Assembly: GCF_000735355.1 (NCBI RefSeq)
Contig: NZ_JMPI01000036.1
Location: 16,368-80,367 of the forward strand
Reading direction: 5' to 3'
Source of the DNA: Buttiauxella agrestis ATCC 33320
Lineage (GTDB): Bacteria > Pseudomonadota > Gammaproteobacteria > Enterobacterales > Enterobacteriaceae
Length of the DNA: 64,000 bases
Both the position numbers and the translations under genes were made by a program. How positions within the stretch are numbered: the stretch's first letter is position 1; each line of letters starts with the position of its first letter. Below, piece after piece: positions 19,698 through 28,824 of this stretch. The notes beneath the pieces were generated by a model that saw only the letters and a program-made list of their open reading frames with translations, was not told where the DNA came from and searched no databases.

Positions 19698-22148
19698 TTA
19701 GTCGTGCATCATGCTGCCGCGTTGTCTGGCACGCTTTTCACGCTCGTATTTTTCCAGGCTGTCACGGAGCTGGCGGTCAAGCTCGCTGCCGTTCTGCACC
19801 CCGCCACCAATGGCAATGTGATACTCGTTGCGGCTCTGGTCGGTATAACTTTTACCCGCGTTTGCCGTCACCGGCTGATAACTGCCATAACCGCCGGTCA
19901 GCACGCCACCGGACGGGGAATAGCCGCCACCGGAACCGTTAGCGTATGCATTAACCTTCTCGGCTTTCGCATCAAGCTGACTGGATTCCTGATTGATGAT
20001 GCCGAGCTTGTCGAGCACCCACTCGATACCGTCACGCAGCGCGGTAAACGGTGTCATGGCCAGCCGGAAAGCACCGGCCAGTGCCTGACCAAACGCCACG
20101 CCAGATTCTTTGCAGCTGTCGAGCGTGTCCTTGCTGGCTTTAACCGGGGCGATCAGCTCTTTAAACCACTGCCAGACCAGTTGCACCTTCTGCCCAATCG
20201 CCTCAAAGAGCGGGGCCAGTGGCGCGAACATCTCAGTCACCGGTGCAAAGGCGGCTTTCAGTCCTTCCACCACACCGGAGAAAAATGCGCCCAATGGCTC
20301 CCAGTATTTGCGGATGAGTATCACACCCGCGACAACCGCCGCCCCGACCGCAACTATCGGCCAGGTGAGCGCCCCGAGTACCGTGATGATGGCACTGCCT
20401 GCCACGGTAAATGCCGTCCAGAGCAGACCGACGGCGGCAATAATGCCATTGATGCCCGCAATCACCGGCCAGGCGACCAGACCAATTGCGCCGACCATGC
20501 CAATGACTGCCAGTGCAACACCGCCAACCTTGAGCAGTGTCTGCGCCAGCCCTTTGTTCTGCACAATCCAGTGGTCGAGTTTCAGCACATATTTGGTGGC
20601 GGTCTGTGTCAGTTTGCGCAGGGAGGATTCCTGCTGGTCAAACAGGTCGGTGCCGACCGCTTCATACGCCGACTGAAACTCTTTAAAGTCGCCGCCGAGG
20701 TTGTCCTGCATCACCTTGACCAGTTCGGCGGTTTTGCCGTCCGAGGCTTTAAAGGTGGCGGTGAGTTTGTCGAGTTTGCCGGTCATGGCATCGGTCATCA
20801 GTACGGCGGCTGCGGAGCTGGCTTCCTCACCAAAGATGACCTTCATGTACTCCGCACGCTGCGCCGTACCGAGCTTGTTTTTCTCAAAGCTGCCCTGCAT
20901 TTCTTTGAGGATGGTAAACAGCGGGCGCATGTTGCCCTGGCGGTCAGACGTGCTGACTTTTAGCTCACTGAGTGCGGTTTTTGCCTGACCGACCGGAGCC
21001 TGCAACCGGCTGATAACCGCACGACTGCCAGTGCCTGCCATTGAGCCGGTGATTTTGGCGTCATGTAGCGCACCGGCCATCGCGGCGGTTTCTTCAATGC
21101 TGATACCGGCATTTTTCGCAACCGGTGCGACATAGGTGAGCGCATCACTCAGCCCGTTAAAGTCGGCGGCGGTTTTGTTCATCGTGCTCGAGAGTACATC
21201 GCCGATGTGCGCGACTTTGTCGTTGGAAAGCTGAAAGGCCGAGCGCATCCCCATCAGCAGCGCGGCGTTTTCTTCCATGGTGCGCTGGTTGGCGAGTGCC
21301 ATATTCAGCGTGACCGGCGTTGCCGCCTGGATAGCGGCACTGTCCCCGCCGGATTTGGCGATAATAATCTGCGCCCCGGCGGCGTCATCGGCTGAGGCGG
21401 CGGTGTTATCCCCGAGCTGGCGTGCCTGTTTGCGCAGGGCTTCCATTTCCGGTGAGGTTTTTTCCACCCCGAGCACGGCCTGTAACTCAGAGTTTTTCTG
21501 CGCAAAGTCATAGCCGGGTTTGAGGATACCGACACCTGCCGCCACACCGGCGGTTGCCATACCGACACCGGCGGCACCCACGGCACCGGCTGTCCCGGCC
21601 AGCTCTTTACCGGCCTGATAACGATTTTTTACCGCGTTGAGTCTGGCCTGTTTCGCGCTGACCTGCTCGAGTGCCAGCTTCTGCCGGTTAAGCTGACTGG
21701 TGGTTTCGCTGATGCGACCTTTCAGGCTCTGCTCGTCGCGGGTGAGATTACGGGTATTAATTCCCGCCTGCCCGAGTTCGCGCTGCTGACGCTTCACCGA
21801 TTCGGTGAGGCTGTTATATTTGGCCTGCAATCCTTCGGCGGCTGCCTTTGCCGCTGCCAGGGCTTTCGCCTGCTCGCGGGTCGGGCGTTCGGTGTTCTGA
21901 AACTGTCTGGCAAGTGCTTCGGCTTCGGTCTTCGCTTTATTCAGTGACTGACCGGTGACGGCAAGCTGCGCGCTGGTTTTACGAAAACCCTCAATGCGCG
22001 ATGCCTGGCCGTTTAACTCTTTAAGGGATTTTTGCGTATTGCGGATATCACCCGACAGCGTCTTGCTTGCCGTCTGAATGTGTTTAAACGGGCGCGTCGC
22101 CTGGTCAACGGCTTTTAACAGCACTTCGATTCTGACGTTATTACTCAT
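19698..22148 (-). CDS. T: Tail tape measure protein gpT
   Basis: 816 aa (P2 gpT 815). The N-terminal 200 residues are charged and coiled-coil forming. A TP901-type tape-measure core follows (residues about 200-480), then a hydrophobic stretch of several membrane-like segments (about 530-620). It sets tail length and is thought to be ejected with the DNA. The start lies within the E' frame, as in P2. Confidence 0.94.
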   Translation of the reverse strand: MSNNVRIEVLLKAVDQATRPFKHIQTASKTLSGDIRNTQKSLKELNGQASRIEGFRKTSAQLAVTGQSLNKAKTEAEALARQFQNTERPTREQAKALAAAKAAAEGLQAKYNSLTESVKRQQRELGQAGINTRNLTRDEQSLKGRISETTSQLNRQKLALEQVSAKQARLNAVKNRYQAGKELAGTAGAVGAAGVGMATAGVAAGVGILKPGYDFAQKNSELQAVLGVEKTSPEMEALRKQARQLGDNTAASADDAAGAQIIIAKSGGDSAAIQAATPVTLNMALANQRTMEENAALLMGMRSAFQLSNDKVAHIGDVLSSTMNKTAADFNGLSDALTYVAPVAKNAGISIEETAAMAGALHDAKITGSMAGTGSRAVISRLQAPVGQAKTALSELKVSTSDRQGNMRPLFTILKEMQGSFEKNKLGTAQRAEYMKVIFGEEASSAAAVLMTDAMTGKLDKLTATFKASDGKTAELVKVMQDNLGGDFKEFQSAYEAVGTDLFDQQESSLRKLTQTATKYVLKLDHWIVQNKGLAQTLLKVGGVALAVIGMVGAIGLVAWPVIAGINGIIAAVGLLWTAFTVAGSAIITVLGALTWPIVAVGAAVVAGVILIRKYWEPLGAFFSGVVEGLKAAFAPVTEMFAPLAPLFEAIGQKVQLVWQWFKELIAPVKASKDTLDSCKESGVAFGQALAGAFRLAMTPFTALRDGIEWVLDKLGIINQESSQLDAKAEKVNAYANGSGGGYSPSGGVLTGGYGSYQPVTANAGKSYTDQSRNEYHIAIGGGVQNGSELDRQLRDSLEKYEREKRARQRGSMMHD

Positions 22149-22598
22149 GAGAATTTCCGCTCCGTTTCAGCGCCATCGCGCGCCAGGTGATGAGGTCGCT
22201 CAGGCTCAGGGCGTAGAGTTCTGACGGCGGCCAGTGAAAAATCACCGCGATATCCGCCATCAGGTCGTCGACCGATAAACCCGGCGGGAAACTTAATCCG
22301 CCGAAGCCGGAGCCAAAAAACCAATCACCTTTGCGGCGAGCGTCATCATATCCGGCAGTTCCAGACGAATAATTTCGGCCTCGGTCAGCGCCGGATACGT
22401 CATGCGCGGCAGCACCTTAATCAGGGCGTTCACGTCAGAGCTGGCGACATCGGCGAGGCTCACCCCGCGTAGGGTGCCTGCATTGGGTTTGGTGAACGTC
22501 AGAGTTTTAATGACTTCTTCCCCGCGCTTAACCGGTGTTTCCAGGGTGATGAGGTTCGGGTTTTCTGCGGTTTTCTTGTCGGCTTTTACTTTGCTCAT
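22141..22598 (-). CDS. E': gpE+E' tail assembly fusion made by -1 frameshift
   Basis: The E frame contains the slippery heptamer TTTTTTG (22320 to 22314, minus strand) in the phase T-TTT-TTG needed for -1 slippage. After the slip the frame stays open to the TAA at 22141, reading GSGFGGLSFPPGL ... DLITWRAMALKRSGNSHE, which resembles P2 E'. The predicted fusion is about 152 aa (P2 142 aa). This E/E' pair is the P2 equivalent of lambda G/GT and acts as tape-measure chaperone. The fusion end overlaps the T start. Confidence 0.88.
22293..22598 (-). CDS. E: Tail assembly chaperone gpE
   Basis: 101 aa unshifted product (P2 gpE 91 aa), with the family core TLETPVKRGEEVIKTLTFTKPNAGTLRG. It terminates at 22293, eight codons after the slippery site. 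Both gpE and the longer gpE+E' are needed for tail assembly in P2. Confidence 0.92.
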   Translation of the reverse strand: MSKVKADKKTAENPNLITLETPVKRGEEVIKTLTFTKPNAGTLRGVSLADVASSDVNALIKVLPRMTYPALTEAEIIRLELPDMMTLAAKVIGFLAPASAD

Positions 22599-22659
22599 GA
22601 TATTTATTCCGTGGTTTTATTCAGGGTTAACCGGCCAGCAAACCTGACCGGCAAGTCCA

Positions 22660-23181
22660 TTAAGACAGGCCGATATTGCGGCGGCGCTGCTCAAGACGGT
22701 CGACGCCGTTGACCTTCTCAATCATGTTGATGGTGTCGATTTCAATCAGCTCTTTGCCGTTCATCGTCAGCTTGTAGTAGGTGCACACCGTGGTGATTTT
22801 GGTCTCGGTGTCCTCACCCTGCTTGCTGTCGCCGCCGTCAAATTCCTTGTGACGGCCACGCACTACCACCTCGACAGCGGTTTCTTCTTCGGTGTCATCG
22901 CGCTGATAAGAGCCTGCAAAACGCAGCGGTACAGCAGAGGCACCCGGCAGCGCGTACTGCGCCCAGAGTTCCTCATCCGGGAAGCCGCCAAGCGTCCATT
23001 CAAATGTCAGCGCGTCATCATCGAGACCAAAATCCACATGCGCGGCACCGTTCATCCCGGCACCGCGCCAGGCTTCCAGCTTGCGGGTGAGTTTGGGCAG
23101 CGTGACAGAGGACGCCACCCCCATGTAACTGAGGCCGTCGTTAAACAGGTTCAGCGATTTAAGTTTGCGGGGCATTGCCAT
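22660..23181 (-). CDS. FII: Major tail tube protein gpFII
   Basis: 173 aa (P2 172 aa), beginning MAMPRKLKSLNLFNDG with MPRKLK as the conserved P2 start; either Met may be used. It builds the inner tube of the contractile tail. It lies 12 bp downstream of the sheath gene FI and is followed by E. Confidence 0.95.
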   Translation of the reverse strand: MAMPRKLKSLNLFNDGLSYMGVASSVTLPKLTRKLEAWRGAGMNGAAHVDFGLDDDALTFEWTLGGFPDEELWAQYALPGASAVPLRFAGSYQRDDTEEETAVEVVVRGRHKEFDGGDSKQGEDTETKITTVCTYYKLTMNGKELIEIDTINMIEKVNGVDRLEQRRRNIGLS

Positions 23182-23193
23182 GTTTCTGGCTCC

Positions 23194-24381
23194 TTATCCG
23201 TTAACCGACGCAATCAGGTTCACCAGGTATTTATCGGTGATGCGCTGACGCAGGGTGAGGTTTTCAAGTGGCGGCACCGGCGTGTAGTCGTAATCGAGAT
23301 ACAGCTTCCCGGCTTTCAGCGACTCTTTATCGTTGGCCGTTTCATCAAACCAGCAGTCCGCATCCACGATATAACCGGCGGTTTTCAGCTCGCGGAATTT
23401 GGCCTTGATGCCGTCAACGATGTCGCGAATAAGCACCGGGGTGATCGGTTTATCCACCGCCCACATATGCCCTTCGGCCATGGTGTCAGCGATGACCTGT
23501 GCGGTGCGGGTGTAGTTTTCAAACAGGAATAACGGGTCATCAGAACAGGTGCGGTTACCCCAGAAGCGGAAGCCATCCTTGCGGATAAGTGTCGTGACAC
23601 CCGCCTCATTAAGCAGGTCGGCATCGGTGCCGGGTGCCTGCAAATCCCAGAATACGGAGGCGCTGATGCCGGTGACACCCTGCACGCCGACATTGGACAA
23701 AGTTTTATGCCAGCCGACGGTCTGGTCGATAAAGGCACGCAGGCCGAGTGCACGTGCCGTGGCATACGCCGGAGCACTGGCATTTTTCACCGTATCCCAG
23801 GCGACAAAGTCCGGCCAGATCACCATCAGCTCGCGCTGGCTGAAATTGTCGCGGTACTTGATGGCATCGCTCAGGGTTTTGCAGTTCCACGCACTGACAT
23901 AACCAAAGGCACGCAGGCTGATGCAGACCGACGCCAGCGCGACTGCCACCTCCTGCGAATCCAGCCCCGGCACGCCGAGAATGCGCGGTTTCACACCCGT
24001 CACCGCTTCGGCAGTGAGCAGCGCTTTAATACCGGTGTATTTGCCGGTCGCATCGGTGCCGCCGATGATGTTGGATACCGTCAGCGCGTGCGCCACTTCT
24101 TCATCGTCGTCGACACCTTCGGCCACGCGCACGACAACGGTGACGGGTTTGCACTGGTCGGCAATGGCCTGCAAGGAGGCGGCCAGGGTGCCACTTTTTC
24201 CGGCCTTGCCGATGGCGGCCTGCACGTTGGTAATTAAAACGGGTTCATTCAGGGGAAAGGTCGCCGCATCGGCATCGCTGGCGGTACACACCATGCCGAT
24301 AATTGCGGTGGAGACCGTGGAAATAACACGCGTGCCGTCGTTGATTTCAACAACCTGCACGCCGTGGTGATAGTCACTCAT
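23194..24381 (-). CDS. FI: Contractile tail sheath protein gpFI
   Basis: 395 aa (P2 396). It has the tail-sheath start YHHGVQVVEINDGTR, the central ERD-like core with FRFWGNRTCSDDPLF, and the C-terminal VPPLENLTLRQRITDKYL that interlocks subunits. First gene of the F operon (FI-FII-E-T-U-D-ogr). The 130-bp upstream gap holds the terminator of the tail-fibre operon and no fun(Z)-type cargo gene. Confidence 0.95.
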   Translation of the reverse strand: MSDYHHGVQVVEINDGTRVISTVSTAIIGMVCTASDADAATFPLNEPVLITNVQAAIGKAGKSGTLAASLQAIADQCKPVTVVVRVAEGVDDDEEVAHALTVSNIIGGTDATGKYTGIKALLTAEAVTGVKPRILGVPGLDSQEVAVALASVCISLRAFGYVSAWNCKTLSDAIKYRDNFSQRELMVIWPDFVAWDTVKNASAPAYATARALGLRAFIDQTVGWHKTLSNVGVQGVTGISASVFWDLQAPGTDADLLNEAGVTTLIRKDGFRFWGNRTCSDDPLFLFENYTRTAQVIADTMAEGHMWAVDKPITPVLIRDIVDGIKAKFRELKTAGYIVDADCWFDETANDKESLKAGKLYLDYDYTPVPPLENLTLRQRITDKYLVNLIASVNG

Positions 24382-24479
24382 CCGGTTAACTCCGTGGGTT
24401 ATGGGTGAGTGTATTTTCGGGGGTACGGGGAAAGCGGGCTATTGATGCGAGATGGATGAGGAGTGACACAACCACGGAC

Positions 24480-24508
24480 AAAGAAAAGGCGGGCAATTTG
24501 CCCGCCTG
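24480..24508 (-). terminator. Terminator after the tail-fibre assembly gene
   Basis: Stem AGGCGGGC / GCCCGCCT with loop AATTT (24488-24508), followed on the minus strand by TTTTCTTT. It ends the V-W-J-I-H-G operon just 3' of the gpG-like gene at 24514. Confidence 0.8.
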
Positions 24509-24513
24509 CATGA

Positions 24514-25089
24514 TTACGGCATCTCCGGCCATTCAATATCCGGTGCCATTTCCGGCTCGACCCGGCTCAGTAACACCCGGTATTTTTTCCAGGCCATCAG
24601 CGAGGCGGTCTCCTCTTCGGTCGCCATTTCAAAATCCACCGCATCCTGCAAGGTGGCAATCACATCCCCGGCCTGTTTCATCTGGCCGTTTTTCATGCCC
24701 TGCGCGTCGCTCACCTGAGCCGCGTGTTCGGCCTGTGCATCCGCCACCCACTGGCTGCCGTCCCATCTCTGCCAGGCCGTATCCGGTGCAACAGGGGTTG
24801 TTTCTGGCGGATACGCACCCGGCTCGGTGATGTACTGCTGCCTGCCGGTGGTGGTGCTGTAAACGACTTCGCCCCGGTGATCTTCGGTAAGCTGCCAGCC
24901 CTGTGTTTCACTGTCGAAAACAGGGATGAAACCTGCCACCGCTTCCGGGGGTTTGACCGTCGTACAGTGAGCGGGCAGTCCGGTAAAGGCCGGGATTAGG
25001 GCATCCCCCTGACCAATAAATTCACGGGTATCGGCACGCAGGTTATAGACGGTTATCGTTCTGTTTTTACTGGTCATAATGAATGTCAT
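24514..25089 (-). CDS. G: Tail fibre assembly chaperone (gpG/Tfa family)
   Basis: 191 aa. The C-terminal part shows the Tfa-type helix (KKYRVLLSRVE) and ends PDIEWPEMP, a typical tail-fibre-assembly ending. It helps fold or trimerise the gpH fibre. It occupies the P2 gene G position and abuts H directly (shared base 25089). Fibre and chaperone usually exchange together between phages. Confidence 0.88.
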   Translation of the reverse strand: MTFIMTSKNRTITVYNLRADTREFIGQGDALIPAFTGLPAHCTTVKPPEAVAGFIPVFDSETQGWQLTEDHRGEVVYSTTTGRQQYITEPGAYPPETTPVAPDTAWQRWDGSQWVADAQAEHAAQVSDAQGMKNGQMKQAGDVIATLQDAVDFEMATEEETASLMAWKKYRVLLSRVEPEMAPDIEWPEMP

Positions 25090-27026
25090 CAGGCAAGTCT
25101 CACAATGTAATTAATCGCGGTATTCTTGACGGTATTCTCGGCATTTCCCGTCGCATTCACGGTGATGGCGTGTCCGTGTGCACCCATCACGACCGTGTGG
25201 TTGTGCGCCCCAATCGCCACCCAGTGATCGTGCGCGCCAATACCGACCGAGTGCGCGTGATTGCCGCTGCCGTCGATACGATCCCCGGCGGCCCACGAAA
25301 TATTGGAGGCGTGCATCCCAAGCCCGGTGCCGGGGGTGTCCCGGTAGGCTGAGGTGCTGCAATAACGGAAGTTATGCGCGTGCCATCCCCCTTCGGTGGT
25401 GGATTTGGTGCCATAGTCAAAACTGGTGGCTTGCTTAGAGCCGTAGTCAAACTGACTCACCGCTTTGGTGCCTAAATCGGTCTCAGAAGCACTGGCCGTG
25501 TGGGCGTGTGACTTAATGCCGTCTTCTTCGTAAGACAGGACGCCGCGACCTTCGGGCTTTCCTTTGAGGGTCATGCCGCGCAAATCAGGCAGCACGCCTG
25601 ACGGGTAAACCTGCGCAAGCTGCGGATACGCCGCTTTGTCAAAACCCTGACCGTGCAGGAAGGCGTAACCCGCCGGGGGCGTATCCGACGGCCACGGAAT
25701 GGGTGCGCCGACCGGGAAAGTCATGTCGGGTTTATTGGTGGTGTTGTAGTCGCGCCGCCAGCCTGGCGAATAGTCATCACCGTGGTGAATATAGGTAAAC
25801 TGCGCGCTGGCGACCCCGCCACCGGTGGTGGTGGTCGGTGTGGTGATACGCAGCGTCAGCGACCCCTTTGAACCCATGACTTCGACGACCGCCCCGGCAA
25901 GACAGATATGGCCGCAGCCGGTATCCGTGATGATTTTATTCCCGGCGTAACTCCATGAGCCTTTGACCATCCAGTAAGGGTGAGCAAATGCGCCTTTTTC
26001 CTCCAGCCAGGCAAGAAACTCGGCGGTAGTCCACGGATTGCTGTCCCCGCCAATATTCATGCTGCCCGCACTTCGCCCGGCACCAATGTTTCTGACAAAT
26101 AAATCCCGGTCAGGAATGTCCGCGCCGTTCTGGTCTTTTTGCAGACGCGACTGCGCATTATCATTCGCCGCTTTGACGGCTTTCGGGGTGGCAGCCAGCA
26201 CCTCACTGACGCTGTCCGTCGCACTGCTTAACTGCACAATGCCCTTGCGTCCGGTAGTCGCATCCTGTGCGGTGTATTTTCCGTTTGCCAGGTCATACGC
26301 GGCTTTCACCGCTTTCGGCGTGGCGGCCAGCACCTCACTGACGCTGTCGGTGGCACTGCTTAACTGCACAATCCCTTTGCGTCCGGTGGTCGCATCCTGT
26401 GCGGTGTATTTGGCGTTAGCCAGGTCATACACGGCTTTGACCGCTTTCGGCGTGGCGGAAAGCACCTCGCTGTCGCTGTCAGTGGCGCTGCTCAGTTGCG
26501 TCAGACCTTTGGCGGTCAGTGTCGCATCCGGGTGTCTGCGTGAGCGCTCATGCTCCGCGAGTTTATCGTCGACATAGTCCTGGGTTGCCATCACGGTAGT
26601 GGTGTCGATAACCAGCTCCACAGACTCCAGCGCACTGACAATAATCACCATCCGCAGCGTCTGCGCGCGTCCTGAGCCTTCGGCCAGCTCCGGCTTGTAG
26701 CTCTCCGCCATATTCGCCACGGCAATCAGCGTACCGTCAGTGTCATACAGTCCCATTTCGCGCAGCCAGAATCCGCCCACCTCCGGCGGGATGACCAGCT
26801 CGGCCACCACATAATTTTTATTCTTCGCATCGACACTGATTTTATTGAGTGCGGCACGCCATTTCTCAGCGATGAGTTTTGTCTGGCCGACATCCGGCAC
26901 CGGCAGTGTGCCGCCACCGTCACCGACGGCCATGTGCGTGAGAGTGATTTTTGTGCCGCTGGCCGTGGCGGCGGCCAGTTTTGCCGCCCCGGCGGTGGTA
27001 ATGAGTGTTTTATATTTCACGGTCAT
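25089..27026 (-). CDS. H: Tail fibre protein gpH
   Basis: 645 aa (P2 gpH 669). The conserved N-terminal baseplate-attachment domain (TVKYKTLITTAGAAKLAAATASG) covers about residues 1-155. Three copies of a 44-residue repeat follow (QLSSATDS-SEVL-ATPKAVKA core), then a phage tail-collar domain (APIPWPSDTPPAGYAFLHGQ). The C-terminus has histidine-rich GAHDH/GAHNH/GAHGH repeats ending in YIVRLA. The fibre tip decides host receptor specificity and is probably mosaic. Confidence 0.93.
   Translation of the reverse strand: MTVKYKTLITTAGAAKLAAATASGTKITLTHMAVGDGGGTLPVPDVGQTKLIAEKWRAALNKISVDAKNKNYVVAELVIPPEVGGFWLREMGLYDTDGTLIAVANMAESYKPELAEGSGRAQTLRMVIIVSALESVELVIDTTTVMATQDYVDDKLAEHERSRRHPDATLTAKGLTQLSSATDSDSEVLSATPKAVKAVYDLANAKYTAQDATTGRKGIVQLSSATDSVSEVLAATPKAVKAAYDLANGKYTAQDATTGRKGIVQLSSATDSVSEVLAATPKAVKAANDNAQSRLQKDQNGADIPDRDLFVRNIGAGRSAGSMNIGGDSNPWTTAEFLAWLEEKGAFAHPYWMVKGSWSYAGNKIITDTGCGHICLAGAVVEVMGSKGSLTLRITTPTTTTGGGVASAQFTYIHHGDDYSPGWRRDYNTTNKPDMTFPVGAPIPWPSDTPPAGYAFLHGQGFDKAAYPQLAQVYPSGVLPDLRGMTLKGKPEGRGVLSYEEDGIKSHAHTASASETDLGTKAVSQFDYGSKQATSFDYGTKSTTEGGWHAHNFRYCSTSAYRDTPGTGLGMHASNISWAAGDRIDGSGNHAHSVGIGAHDHWVAIGAHNHTVVMGAHGHAITVNATGNAENTVKNTAINYIVRLA
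26160..26520 (-). repeat. H: 132-bp tandem repeat within H
   Basis: Almost three tandem copies with a period of 132 bp (the same motif recurs at 26211, 26343 and 26475), encoding 44-aa repeats of the fibre shaft. The middle copies are nearly identical at DNA level, so copy number could change by recombination. Confidence 0.85.
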
Positions 27027-27037
27027 GATGGCCTCTT

Positions 27038-27568
27038 TTATCCGGGGTAAACGGTGATAATGTCGCCGTCATAGCTGACGCCGCCGGTGTACAGATTGCC
27101 GGGGATATCCTGAATAATATTCAGGCCGGTCAGGTGACGACTCGCCGCTTTTGCATCCGCAATCAGCCGCTCCATCTCGTAATACATCTCCTCTGTGATG
27201 CCGCTTTCCAGCACGCCGATATCGAGGCGAAAGGTGCCGGGTGCATCATTGGTCTGCCACCATTCGGTGACGTTAATCAGGTAGCCGAGCGGCTCCACCA
27301 CGCGGCGAATGGCACCAATCGTCCCTTTATGCTTATGCAGGTATTTGGCGGCCTTAATTACGCCGCGCTTGATTTCATCCGGCCACGTTTCATCCCAGCG
27401 GTCGACGGAAAATGCCCAGGCCAGATACGGCAACAGCGGTGCGGGACAGGTCTCCGGGTTCCAGAGCTGGCGCAGTGGCACCGGCACGCGGTTAAGTTCC
27501 GCGCAGGCTTTCGCCGCCGCCAGCTCAAGCGGTGAGGAGCCGACCGGTAGCAGCCGGACGCTATTCAT
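27038..27568 (-). CDS. I: Baseplate/tail protein gpI
   Basis: 176 aa, the exact P2 gpI length, starting MNSVRLLPVGSSPLE. The open frame extends upstream but without family similarity. It contains PYLAWAFSVDRWDETWP and the EWW segment typical of Tail_P2_I. It connects the baseplate to the fibres. The start overlaps the end of J by 8 bp. Confidence 0.94.
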   Translation of the reverse strand: MNSVRLLPVGSSPLELAAAKACAELNRVPVPLRQLWNPETCPAPLLPYLAWAFSVDRWDETWPDEIKRGVIKAAKYLHKHKGTIGAIRRVVEPLGYLINVTEWWQTNDAPGTFRLDIGVLESGITEEMYYEMERLIADAKAASRHLTGLNIIQDIPGNLYTGGVSYDGDIITVYPG

Positions 27569-28469
27569 CGGAGCCTCCGATAACGAGGCGGTAATCGGTG
27601 CAGTACGAGGCCTGCGTGTCATCAAGCACGATATCGGCCAGCGGTTTTGCCAGCTCGACGCGCTGTACCCCTTCCACATGCAGGGCGGCATAAATGGCAG
27701 ATTTGCGGATATCCCGCCCGAGGCGGTGCTGCGCGGTGATGTAGGCTTTTAACTTTGCCTCGGCGGCCTGCCTGACCGGCTCCATTTCAGGACCAGGGTA
27801 AAGGTACAGGGTCGCATCAATTTCATAGTCGACGATGGCCGCCGACTGCACCGTCACCCGGTCGGCCACCGGGCGCACGTTCTCATCATTGAGCGCCAGG
27901 CAGACAATATTCACCAGCTCGGCGCTGGCGGTGCCGTTGCCTTCACGCGACAGCACCGAAATGGTGACGCAGGCCGGTGACGGGCTGATAACCGACACAT
28001 CGGCGACCCGTCCGTCGGCACTGCGGCCATGGAACTGATACGCCCCGACCGGACCCGCAACACTCAGCCCTTCAAACGACTGCTGAATACGCAGCCGGAA
28101 ATCACTGTCGGACTCCATCACCGCCGCCACCGGCGGGATGGCGTTCTCATCGGCAGGGATAATGACCAGGCGCTCAACGTTATTGTTTGCGCCGAGCACA
28201 TCAAGGTCATTTGCTCCGGAAAATGCCAGCATCACTGCCAGCGCCGACTCGTTAACACGCTGGCGCAAAATCAGCTCACGATAGGCGTTTTCTTCCAGCA
28301 GTTTCACAATCGGCTCGGATTCGAGCGACAACGTGCGCGCAACGGCTTCCTGCTCCTCTTCGGGATAGAGGGAAATCAGCGTCGCTTTGCGTTCAGAAAG
28401 CAGGGTTTCATAGTCCAGCACCTCGACCACATCCGGTGGAGGTAACTGGCTCAGGTCGATGGTTGCCAT
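27561..28469 (-). CDS. J: Baseplate wedge protein gpJ
   Basis: 302 aa (P2 302), Baseplate_J family, starting MATIDLSQLPPPDVVEVLDYE. It forms the baseplate wedge with gpW. Located 4 bp after W in the V operon. Confidence 0.95.
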   Translation of the reverse strand: MATIDLSQLPPPDVVEVLDYETLLSERKATLISLYPEEEQEAVARTLSLESEPIVKLLEENAYRELILRQRVNESALAVMLAFSGANDLDVLGANNNVERLVIIPADENAIPPVAAVMESDSDFRLRIQQSFEGLSVAGPVGAYQFHGRSADGRVADVSVISPSPACVTISVLSREGNGTASAELVNIVCLALNDENVRPVADRVTVQSAAIVDYEIDATLYLYPGPEMEPVRQAAEAKLKAYITAQHRLGRDIRKSAIYAALHVEGVQRVELAKPLADIVLDDTQASYCTDYRLVIGGSDE

Positions 28470-28473
28470 AGTC

Positions 28474-28824
28474 TCAGCTCAGGGGGATGGTTAAGGAAAA
28501 TGACGCACCACCGGTGCCGGTACGCACGCCGGTGATGTCGACAAATAACGTGCCAGCGGTGGTGCTCTCAAAGGTGATGGCCGTCAGCCGGATGCGTGGC
28601 TCCCATTTCAGGATCGCCATGTAGCAGGCCGACATAATTTGCAGGCGTAGCGCCGGGTTATCGGGCTGGTCAATCAGTGCCGACAGCAGCGAACCATAAT
28701 CACGGCGCATCACACGCGAGCCAATGGGGGTGATAAGAATGTCGCGCACGCTCTGACTGATATGTCCGGAATCGGACACACTCAGACCAGTGGCACGATT
28801 CATGCCGAGATAACGAACGGTCAT
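28474..28824 (-). CDS. W: Baseplate protein gpW
   Basis: 116 aa (P2 115), GPW/gp25 family. Conserved residues include ISQSVRDILITPIGSRVMRRDYGS and the C-terminal beta hairpin. It is a homologue of T4 gp25. It overlaps V by 4 bp (ATGA). Confidence 0.95.
   Translation of the reverse strand: MTVRYLGMNRATGLSVSDSGHISQSVRDILITPIGSRVMRRDYGSLLSALIDQPDNPALRLQIMSACYMAILKWEPRIRLTAITFESTTAGTLFVDITGVRTGTGGASFSLTIPLS

Noticed and set aside
24410..24427. TGT-N12-ACG as an Ogr-type late promoter site upstream of FI
   Set aside because: The second half is not ACA and the centre is only 37 bp from the FI start, too close for an activator site at -55; other late promoters could not be assigned reliably either.
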